Shown here: positions 52,826 to 61,919 of the stretch, one piece after another
How positions within the stretch are numbered: the stretch's first letter is position 1
Layout: each line of letters starts with the position of its first letter
Assembly (NCBI GenBank): GCA_963812775.1
Contig: CAWEWH010000001.1
Location: forward strand, 372,001-436,000
Direction of reading: 5' to 3'
From: CAWEWH01 sp963812775
GTDB lineage: Bacteria > Pseudomonadota > Alphaproteobacteria > Rhizobiales > Beijerinckiaceae
Length of the DNA stretch: 64,000 bases
The notes under the pieces: generated by a model
Told to the model about the DNA's origin: nothing
Databases searched by the model: none
What the model saw: the letters and a program-made list of their open reading frames with translations, nothing else
Made by a program: the position numbers and the translations under genes

Positions 52826-53601
52826 GGGCATTGATAGGTCATACAGGGTTCGTGGGGACTGTGGTGAAGAGGCAGGCGGCTTTCGACCGTCTCTACCGCT
52901 CCACCGACATCAGCAGCATCCGGGGCGAAGCATTTGATCTGGTCGTCTGTTCGGGCGTACCTGCGCAGAAATGGATTGCGGAACGCGATCCGCAGGCCGA
53001 CATCGCCAACATCCAATCGTTGGCGGGGCATCTGGAGGCGGTAAAGGCAAAGCAGTTTGTGTTGATCAGCACGGTTGACGTGTTCGCTGACAGCCGCGGA
53101 AAGGACGAAGATTCGGTGCCCGACGAGGCAGCGCTCACCGCCTATGGCCGCAACCGCCTGTGGCTCGAGCGGTTCGCCACGGACCGGTTTTCAAACGCAC
53201 TGGTGGTCCGCCTGTGCGGCTTGGTTGGTCCGGGTCTGAGGAAGAATGCGGTCTTCGACTTCCGCAACAACAACGCGCTGCACGCTATCAGTTCGCAGGC
53301 GGTGTACCAGTTCTACCCCATGGTGAATCTCTGGAACGACATTGGCCTTGCGCTTGGGGCGGGACTGAAAACGTTGCACCTCACCGCTGAGCCGTTGTCG
53401 ATCAGGGACATGGCGCGCGAGGCCTTCGGCCTGGAATTTGACAATGTCGTCGAGGGACGAGCACCGGCCGCCTATGACTTCCGAACCCGTTATGCGGCCC
53501 TGCTGGGAGGGATGGCGCCCTATGGGTATTCGGCGCGTGAAAGCCTGCTCGCCATCCGAGCGTATGCCCAGTCCGAGCCCCCTTCCCGGCCGATCGCGTG
53601 A
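52822..53601 (+). CDS. NAD-dependent epimerase/dehydratase-like protein
   Basis: 259 residues, short extended-SDR fold. The cofactor motif is IGHTGFVGTVV (GxxGFxG), FVLISTVDVF holds the Ser/Thr region, and the catalytic position reads AYGRNRLWLE, i.e. YxxxR rather than YxxxK. The Lys to Arg change at a normally invariant residue is notable and may alter or abolish redox chemistry. Length is about 50 residues below typical sugar epimerases. Coupled to both neighbours by overlapping start and stop codons. Confidence 0.8.
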   Translation: MRALIGHTGFVGTVVKRQAAFDRLYRSTDISSIRGEAFDLVVCSGVPAQKWIAERDPQADIANIQSLAGHLEAVKAKQFVLISTVDVFADSRGKDEDSVPDEAALTAYGRNRLWLERFATDRFSNALVVRLCGLVGPGLRKNAVFDFRNNNALHAISSQAVYQFYPMVNLWNDIGLALGAGLKTLHLTAEPLSIRDMAREAFGLEFDNVVEGRAPAAYDFRTRYAALLGGMAPYGYSARESLLAIRAYAQSEPPSRPIA

Positions 53602-54413
53602 TGCGCCTCTCGGTGTCCAACATCGCGTGGAGCTTACCCGAGGAGGAGGCCATTGCGGCGGTGATGGCGGAGCGCGGGCTGGACCGCGTCGATGTGGCGC
53701 CTGGCAAATATTTCCCCGATCCCGAAGCAGCGACAGATACCGAAATTGCTATGGTGCGGCGAGTTTGGGCAGACCGAGGCTTCCGGATCGAAGGCATGCA
53801 GGCGCTGCTCTTCGGCACAACCGGCCTCAATCTTTTCAACGATGACGAAGGGACGATGCTGCGCCGCCTCGTGGCAGTGTGCAGGATTGGCGAGGGCCTA
53901 GGTGCGCGGGCGCTGACGTTTGGCTCGCCACGTCAGCGCGATCGAGCGGGACTGAGCGACGCGGCGGCGGTGGAGCAGGCGATACGCTTTTTTAGACGCT
54001 TGGGCGATTTCGCGGTCGATACCGGCGTTGTGGTCTGCCTCGAGCCCAATCCAGCCATCTATGATTGCAATTTCATGATTCATACGGTCGAGGCGGCACA
54101 AATCGTGCGGGCGGTCGACCATCCTGGAATCCGGCTCCAACTCAACGTCGGCGCAATCGCGATAAATAACGAGCCGGCGGAGGAGACCATTGCTGCGGTC
54201 GCCTCGCTGATCGGTCATGTCCATGCGAGCGAGCCGATGCTGGCAACGCTGGGGGATGGCCATGCGCCCCACGCCGAGGCGGCCGCTGCCATAGCGGCAA
54301 GGCGGCCCGAGCTGACGATCACGATCGAGATGGCCGCTTCCCGAACCGAGCCAGCCGCGATAGCTGTCGCGCGTGCGATCAAGCTCGCCCAGTCAACTTA
54401 TGGAGCCTTCTAA
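53601..54413 (+). CDS. Sugar phosphate isomerase/epimerase family protein (AP endonuclease 2 fold)
   Basis: 270 residues, xylose-isomerase-like TIM barrel. LSVSNIAWSLPEEEAIAAVM is the first strand and helix, VVCLEPNPAIYDCNFMIHTV carries the first metal-binding Glu, and GHVHASEPM and ITIEMAAS later metal ligands. It probably isomerises or epimerises a sugar or keto-sugar in the pathway of this operon. ATG 53601 overlaps the preceding TGA by one base. Confidence 0.82.
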   Translation: MRLSVSNIAWSLPEEEAIAAVMAERGLDRVDVAPGKYFPDPEAATDTEIAMVRRVWADRGFRIEGMQALLFGTTGLNLFNDDEGTMLRRLVAVCRIGEGLGARALTFGSPRQRDRAGLSDAAAVEQAIRFFRRLGDFAVDTGVVVCLEPNPAIYDCNFMIHTVEAAQIVRAVDHPGIRLQLNVGAIAINNEPAEETIAAVASLIGHVHASEPMLATLGDGHAPHAEAAAAIAARRPELTITIEMAASRTEPAAIAVARAIKLAQSTYGAF

Positions 54414-54752
54414 GTGCATTGGTTACTCGTCGTCGTCGGCATCCTCGCGAACGCATTGGCCAGCACCCTGGTGAAGACGATCCCAAGTCACACGACAACC
54501 GGCCTGCTCGACTTCGCTACCAACTGGCGCCTGATTTTTTCACTGGCCTGCTACGGCGTTGCCTTCCTCGCCTATGCGGCCGCGGTGCAGAAAATGCCGC
54601 TCAACATCGCCCATCCTGTATCGACCGCTGGGGCGATCATACTGGTCGGGCTCGTCTCGGCGCTGTTCTTCCATGAGAGCTTTGGTCCGCTTCGGATGCT
54701 GGGCTATGGCCTTTTGCTTGCAGGAATATTGGCAATCGCATTTGCGAGCTAG
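54414..54752 (+). CDS. SMR/EamA-type small transporter
   Basis: 112 residues with four membrane helices (1-20, 37-57, 62-83, 90-110), the size and fold of small multidrug resistance proteins and of ArnE/ArnF-type flippase subunits. AVQKMPLNIAHPVSTAGAII corresponds to the conserved third helix. Given the lipid-linked glycosyltransferases around it, a flippase for a polyprenyl-phosphate sugar is more likely than drug efflux. It starts at GTG 54414 directly after the isomerase stop. Confidence 0.8.
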   Translation: MHWLLVVVGILANALASTLVKTIPSHTTTGLLDFATNWRLIFSLACYGVAFLAYAAAVQKMPLNIAHPVSTAGAIILVGLVSALFFHESFGPLRMLGYGLLLAGILAIAFAS

Positions 54753-54761
54753 GGCCCGCAC

Positions 54762-55544
54762 ATGATTGAAGTCCCCTCCTATGAGATCGCACGCTGGCTC
54801 GGCCGCACGACGCGATATGGTCTCGCTATTCCCGTCATCAACGAGGGGGATCGCATCCACCGGTTGCTCGCACGGATGACCAAGTTATCGCTCGCGGAGC
54901 AAATCGACATCGTCATCGTCGACGGTGGCTCGACCGACGGATCGCTTGCGGAGTCCGTGCTCAACGAGGCAAAGGTGCGTGGGCTCATCGTCAAGAAGGG
55001 CCCCGGCAAGCTTAGCGCCCAGCTACGCTGCGCGTACGCCTTTCTGCTCGACCAGGGCTATGAGGGCATTGTCACCATCGACGGCAACGACAAGGACGAT
55101 CCCGACGCAATCCCAGCGTTCATCGGCGCTCTCAACGACGGGTATGACTTCGTCCAGGCATCTCGCTACATCCCCGGCGGGATCGAATCGCACACGCCGC
55201 TCAAGCGCCGCATCGCTATTCGTTGGATTCATGCGCCCATGCTCGCCTGGGCGTCCGGCTTCGGCTGGACAGATACGACACAGGGCTTTCGCGCCTATTC
55301 CCGCCGAATGCTGACCGATCCGCGCATCGACATTTTTCGAAGCATCTTCGAGCGCTACGAGCTGCTCGCCTATCTAAGCTACCGCGTGCCGCGACTTGGC
55401 TTTCGCTGCATCGAATTGCCGACCGCGAGGCGCTACCCTGAAAACGAGAAGGTGCCGACGAAGATTTCCCCATTCCGCGGCGAGTTCGAGCTTATGCGGA
55501 CATTGTTGACCGCATGCCGGGGAGGTTACGATCCGCGTCCATAA
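54762..55544 (+). CDS. Glycosyltransferase family 2 protein
   Basis: 260 residues, GT-A fold without membrane anchor. YGLAIPVINEGDRIHRLLAR, DIVIVDGGSTDGSL and VTIDGNDKDDPDAIPAFI (nucleotide-sugar binding acidic cluster) are followed by TDTTQGFRAYSRRML. It resembles DPM1-like enzymes acting on polyprenyl phosphate. It is the last gene of the operon, starting 9 bp after the transporter, and ends 72 bp from the convergent polyketide synthase. Confidence 0.85.
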   Translation: MIEVPSYEIARWLGRTTRYGLAIPVINEGDRIHRLLARMTKLSLAEQIDIVIVDGGSTDGSLAESVLNEAKVRGLIVKKGPGKLSAQLRCAYAFLLDQGYEGIVTIDGNDKDDPDAIPAFIGALNDGYDFVQASRYIPGGIESHTPLKRRIAIRWIHAPMLAWASGFGWTDTTQGFRAYSRRMLTDPRIDIFRSIFERYELLAYLSYRVPRLGFRCIELPTARRYPENEKVPTKISPFRGEFELMRTLLTACRGGYDPRP

Positions 55545-55615
55545 CCCCTTCCTGCACGCGAGTCGTCAAGACAGCTGCAACGACCCAGATGTTGCCGTGC
55601 CGAACGATAGCCGGG

Positions 55616-58600
55616 CTACGCGGCGGTCGCCGCGTCCACGAGGCGCAGTGCTGGAGCCGCCGCCGGCTTCGATACAGACGAAGTGCCGGCCGCATCGATC
55701 CTTCGCCTGAGGATCCCGGCAACTTCGACGATTGCCGGTTCAAGCATCATGGAATCGTGGGACGCAGCGATCGTCTTGATCTCAAGGTTTTGGGCAAAAG
55801 CGGCCCATCCAAGGGAGGCGCCCGCCCACGTGTAACGCAGATCGGCTCGCGATGCCCGAAACAGCAGCAACGATCCCGTGTAGGCTCGAGGCTCGTAGCG
55901 TGATTGCGCCGTCAGGTACGCATCCATCAGCGTGGTTTCCAGCAACTCATGCGGCACAGGCTCGCCGGGCAGGAGCTTTTCTTCCAGTTCCTTTAGATAG
56001 TTGTGTTTCTGTCGCCGACGGCGTTTGAGCGCCGGCCAATCGAGCACGTAACGCACGTCGAGATTGCGCGCGGCCTTCAACTTGTCCTTGAGCCGCATCT
56101 CCTTGATGGAAGCAACAGGCGACAAGGTGTCGAACATGACCAACAGCGGCACCTCAAAGCCCTGTTGGCGCAGTTGCTGAGCCATTTCGAACGCGACAAC
56201 GCCGCCTCCGGAATATCCCGCAAGACAATAGGGACCCGAATGATCGACGGTCTTGACGGCCTCGATGTAGAGGCGCGCCATGTCGCCAATGTCGGTCAGG
56301 GGAGCCAGCACGCCGTCAACGCCGCGCGCCTGCAGCCCGTAGAACGGATAGTCCTTCCCCAACCTCTGCGAGATTTCACGGAAACCGAGAACGTTCCCGC
56401 CACCGCCATGCACGCAGAACAGCGGACGATGATCGCTGGTGCCCTTGCAAATCCGTACCAGGGGTGACCATTCGCTCTCCGGCGACGGCCCCTGCTTGAG
56501 CTCTGCAGACGATCCTGCGGCGGCCGCCGGCGCTGGCGAGAGCCCGGCCTTGTCGGCCACGTATGCGGCGAGCTCGCGCAAGGTCGGAACCTGGAACAGC
56601 GTCGCCAGCGGCAGCGTCGCTCCGAATTCCTTTCGAAATCTTCGCCACGAGCCTTATGGCGGTCAGCGACGTGCCGCCGAGACTGAAGAAATCATCGTCT
56701 GGCTTCGCCGCTTCGGCCCCCAACAGCTCGGCCCAGAATTCTGCAATCTTCCGCTCAACATTGCTGTCATAGTCGGCTTCTGCGGCTTGGGCTCGAGCTG
56801 CTTGGCGACTTGGCGGTATGGTGCGCTGAGAGAGCGAGAATCGGAGGTCCGACAGGGCTATCGACGAAACGACGATCTGACGGGCCGGGCTATTCAACAA
56901 TCTTGCGAACAGCTCCGGCGCGTCGGTCGAGCGGATACCCGCGGCGAGCATTTGAGCCAGCAGGCTGGCCGGCTTCGCGGCAAGCTCCGTCCCTCCACGC
57001 GAAAGCCGACGGAGCGTGAGGCCTTCAAAGCTCGCGAGCAGCTTGCCGTCGACCCCGCCCAACTGGACGTCAAAGGTGGCAATACGCTCGTCTTTATATG
57101 TCAGCCGCGCCCGTGACCGAAACCGCTGCGGCCACCGGCCACCGGGAACTTGGACGCGATTGATGGCCATCGGGGCGAACACATCGCCCTGACCGATTTC
57201 CGTCCCAAACAGATGCAGCCCGATGGTGGCCGACGTATCGGTCAACGCCGGATGGGCCATCCAGTCGCTGGCGTCCGCAGCGAACTCGCGCGGGAGCTCC
57301 ACTTCCGCGGTCACTTCCCGGTCCGCGCACTCGACCCATCGCACGTTGCTCCACCGCGCCCCAAACCCGAGGTTCTTGGCCTGTGCCGCGCCGAGCCCTT
57401 CGCGCGCGTTGGCACCTCTGCCGATCGGCGCCTTGGCGCGCGACAGCTTCTTGGCATCCTCGAAGGCAAGTTGAGCACGCGCGTGCGCAACCCAATCCGC
57501 CTTGCCGGACGGCGAGCTCTCGACCAGAAGCGAATAGTCTTCTTTCCCAGCGCGCTGCAGTGTCGTCCGCACATGCTTTGCCTCGCCGGGCGCGAAGATC
57601 ATCGGCATGTCGATCGTCAGATCCGCGATGCTGGCCGTGGCGTTCTTTTTTATTGCCTCGCCAGCGGCCCGAGCGAGCTCGACGAAAGCCATTCCTGGTA
57701 GAACGGGGCTGCCGGCAACGACGTGCTCCGAGAGCACCCACATGTCCGCCGGGGAGTAAACGGCGTCAAAAATCAGCTTGGATTCGGTGCGCTCAGTCAG
57801 CGAGCCGAGCAGCGGATGCGTGATCGGGGCCCGCGGCTTGCTGTCCCGAGAGGCGTTGCCATACGACTTGGCTGCGAGCCCGATATCGCTCCAGATGCCC
57901 CACTTCATCACCAAGCCATCGGATCGCGAGGCGGCAAGCGCGTCCAGGAACGCATTGGCCCCAACGTAGTCGACTTGTCCGGGTGGGCCGAGCTCGACAC
58001 TCGTCGACGAGAAAACGGCGAAAAAGTCGACGCTGCCAACCGGAAAAACGCGATCCAGAACTCGCCCGCCATCCAGCTTCGGCGAAAAAACGGCGGCAAT
58101 CAATTCCGGCGTCTTCAACGCAATGGGACCGTCATCGATCGTGCCGGCGGCATGGAAGACGCCGCTGATCGAACCAAACTCGCTCGTCATTGCGTCGACG
58201 GTGCGCTTGACCGTCTCTTCAGACGCAACGTCGCCGCTGAACACCCGCACCTGCGCTCCTCTCGCCTCTAGCGACAGGAGCTTTTGAATGAGCTTTCCGG
58301 TGCGCGACGTGGGCTCTTGCTGCACGACCGTGGGCCACTGATCCCGCGGTGGCAACGGGGAGCGACTGAGAAGGCCAAGACGCGCCTGGACTGTGCTTGC
58401 GAGATACTCGGCAAGTTCGAGACCGATCCCGCCCAAGCCTCCCGTGATGAGGTACACCCCCTGCGGGCGCAGGCGCTGCGGAATGCCGTTCGGACTGTCG
58501 AGCCGGAGTGGAGACAGTTTCCCGACGACACGCCGCCCATCGCGATACACCACCAGGTCGCTGACGAAGCCTGCTTCCAACTCGGCGATGACGGTCGTCG

Positions 58601-61600
58601 CATTCACGGTCGCGTCGATCCGCGGATCGAGATCGAGCACCTGAGACACGACGTTCGGGACCTCGCGCGCTCCAACGCGCACCGGACCGAGGAGCGTCGC
58701 GCGGTGCGGATGCGAGGCGTCTTCTCCCGCGACGGATTGGCTGCCGAAGGTCACGACGCCGACACGAAGCGGTTGCTCGATCCCCGAATTCTGGATCGCC
58801 CGCAACATAGAGACGACGCTCGAAAAACCCAAAGCAACTCCGGACTCCGCGTCATCAAGCGACCAGGCATGAACGATGTGAGTTGGAACTGCGCCCGCAG
58901 CGTCCAAGGCGCGAAACAGCTCGACATAGTGCGCCTCGACCTGCGGATCTATCGACAGGGCACCCTTCTCGAGCCCGAGGCTTGGGCTGCTTCGTACAAC
59001 AATCGGGTCCCCATGGTTCTTGCGCAAGCTGCTCTCAAGGGCGCCCGAGAGCGGCGTCTCGTTCGCAAACAGCAGCCATTTCTCCTGCTTTCGGTCCCCA
59101 TTCGGAGACCGCGCCGGCATGGCGGACGTGACCCATTGCGGCGACGAGAACCAATCGTCGACGGACGCGAGCCTCTCGACGCGAGCGTTGCCTTCAATGG
59201 GTGCCGTAGGCTGCAACGGCTCGGCGGCCGGTTGAGGCTGATGGGCGTCGATCCAATGCAACTGCTTCTCGAAGGCATAGGTCGGAACAGATACTCTGTT
59301 TCCGGCCGGGGTGTTGCGGATTGCCGCCCAATCCAGGGAGTGGCCAAGCGTCCACAATTGCCCCGCCGCCGTCAGCGTGACAGCCACGTCGGCGTCCCGA
59401 TCCTGGGCGTGACTGGACGACGCAACAATTCCAAGGGGCTCATGCTGGCCGGCGTTCAGGCGCGCAAGTGCGGTGAGACCCTGCCCCGGCCCAACCTCCA
59501 GGAGGATCTGGTTCGGCTTTGCGAGGACGCCTTCCAGGCCGAACCTGAAGCGCACGGTCTCCCTGAGATGGCGAACCCAGTACTCGGGATTCGTTGGCTC
59601 CAAGGCTGCCGACGCCCCGGCGAGATTCGAGACGAGACGAACGCGCGGGCGAGACAAGGCGATCTGATTCAAACGTGCGCGGAACTCCGGCAGCACCGCA
59701 TCGAGCATCCGTGAGTGCGCGGCGACGTCGATATGCAGCTTGCGACATTCAATCCCGGCTCGGGCGAGTTCGCCCTGCAGCTCGGTAATCTGCCCTACCG
59801 GTCCGGAGGCGACGCTGAGCTCGGGCGAGTTCACGGCGGCAACATCGAGCCGCCCCGCCAGCCGGCTCTCCAATGCCTCGGCGGGAAGATTGACCGTGAG
59901 CATCGAGCCGGCCGGAACGCTTTCGAAGAGGCGACCGCGGAGCACAGCGACGGAGAGCATGTCGGGGAGCGACATGACGCCAGCCAGGCACGCGGCGGCG
60001 TACTCGCCGGCGCTGTGTCCAATCATCGCCGATGGCTTAACGCCCCACGCTTCCCACATCTTGCCAGTCGCATACTCGGCGACAACGAGCGCGGGAATCG
60101 CGTAGGTCGGCCGTTCAAACGCGAGGCGAGACGCCTCGCCTGTTGCAGTGCCCTCCAACATGAGGGCACGGAGATCCTTCGGCGCGTCGGCGGGCATGAC
60201 GCTGAAGCAATCGTCGAACGCCGCTCGAAAAGCCGGAACATGCTCGTACTTTTCCCGCGACATTCCCGGGAATTGAGCTCCCCCGCCGGGGAACATGAAG
60301 ACGACCTCGGGTTGACTGGCGCCCGATTGTCCCATCGCAACACGCGCGTGATGGGGTGCCTGCAATGCAGACTGCATGTCGTGCACGTCACGGCCGGCAA
60401 CGGTGCATCGATGAGCGAAGGCGCGTCGCCCGACTTGTGTCGTGAACGCAGCGTCCTTGAGGGAAAAGCCCGGCGGTGGGTTCGACAAGAAGTCGACCCA
60501 TTTTCGCTTCAAGCCCTCAAGCGAGGCCCCGGTCTTGGCTGACAGCGCGAGAAGCTGCCATTCATTGGTGTCCAGTGTCGGCCTATTGGCAGGGGCTTCC
60601 TCGACGATGACATGCGCATTTGTGCCGCCTACCCCCAAAGAGTTGACGGCCGCACGACGAACGTTCGCTCCCCGCGACCACGCGCGCGGTGCGCTGACGA
60701 CTTCGAACTTGTTGGCGCGGAAATCAAATCGCGAATTGGGGCGTCGGAAATTCAGGCTCGCAGGTATCGTCTCGTTTCGCAGCGCCATCGCGACCTTGAT
60801 CAGCGAGGCAACGCCGGCGGCAGTGTCGAGGTGCCCTATGTTCGTCTTGATCGAGCCGAGTCCACAAGATGCCTGCCGCTTGCTGCCTCCATAGGCTTGC
60901 GCGAGCGCCGCGAGCTCGATCGGATCGCCAACGGGCGTGCCGGTTCCGTGCGCCTCTATGTATGAAATCGTCTCAGGGTCAATGCCGGCGATCGCCAGTG
61001 CCTCGGCGGCGGCCCGCGCCTGCCCGTCAACGCTGGGCGCGAGGTAGCCTGCCTTCTGGTATCCGTCGTTGTTGATGGCCGAACCACGAATGACGGCATA
61101 GATGTTGTCGCGATCGGCAATCGCGTCCTCCAGCCTGCGAAGGACGACGACGCCAGTGCCGCTCCCAAAGACCACGCCCTGAGCATCATCGTCGAACGCT
61201 TTGCAGCAACCCGTCCGGCGAGAGGATTTCGCCCTCCGCGTAGTGGTAGCCCTGACGGTGCGGCACCTCGATGGTCGCGCCGCCCGCAAGCGCCATGTCG
61301 CATTCGCCCGACAGGAGGCTCTGCGCGGCCATGTGCACCGCCACCAGCGAAGTCGAGCAGGCGGTCTGCACGCAGACGCTAGGCCCCCTCAAATCGAGAA
61401 GGTACGACGCTCGCGTCGGCATGAAGTCCTTGTCATTGCCGGTGTGGCGGAGCAGGAACAGCCCGACGGAGCGAACAAGCTCGGGGTTGCTGAGCAAATT
61501 GAACGCCATGTAGGCTTGCATGCCGCAACCGGCAAACACCCCGATGGACCCGTCGAAACGCTCCGGCGGATGACCCGCATCTTCCAGCGCTTCCCATACG

Positions 61601-61908
61601 CTCTCCAGGAAGTGCCTGTGCTGCGGATCAAGGATTGCCGCCTCGCGCGGGCCAAAACCGAAGAAGCCGGCGTCGAACGCCTCCATGTCGGGAAGGACCA
61701 TGCCCGCTTTGACGTAGTTACGGTCCTTCAGCGAAGACAGCGGCACGCCGGCGGCCAGGAGCTCTTCGTCCGTGAACCATTGCGTGGCCGACCGGCCGTC
61801 GCGGAGCAGCTCCCACAGGGCCGCCGGTGTCGAGCAAGATGGAAAGCGTCCCGCCATCCCGACGATGGCGACAGAACCGGGAGAAACAGAATACGAAGAA
61901 GCGTCCAC
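55616..61908 (-). CDS. Type I polyketide synthase KS-AT-KR-DH-ACP-TE, two frameshifts
   Basis: About 2,090 residues when joined. Order N to C: KS (Cys in VQTACSTSL, codon 61357-61359; His in EAHGTGTPVGDP and KTNIGHLDTAAG); AT (MFPGGGAQFPGMS, GHSAGEYAAACL near 60015); KR (LITGGLGGIGLELAEYL near 58440; Ser and Tyr in FSSTS and DYVGANAF); DH (HVVAGSPVLPG near 57724; Asp in HPALTDTSATIG); ACP (DDDFFSLGGTSLTAIRL near 56690); TE (GYSGGGVVAFEMA near 56210). DH lies after KR, opposite to the usual order. Frames shift near 61210 (in KS, one extra T) and 56640 (ACP to TE, one extra G). It starts at GTG 61908 behind GAGGAAA, 12 bp after the NRPS stop. The terminal TE should release the product. Confidence 0.88.
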
Positions 61909-61919
61909 GAAGCGTTTCC

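Noticed and set aside
58284..59714. Plus-strand open frame of 476 codons within the PKS region
   Set aside because: Antisense to the KR and AT parts of the PKS, which show conserved motifs on the minus strand.
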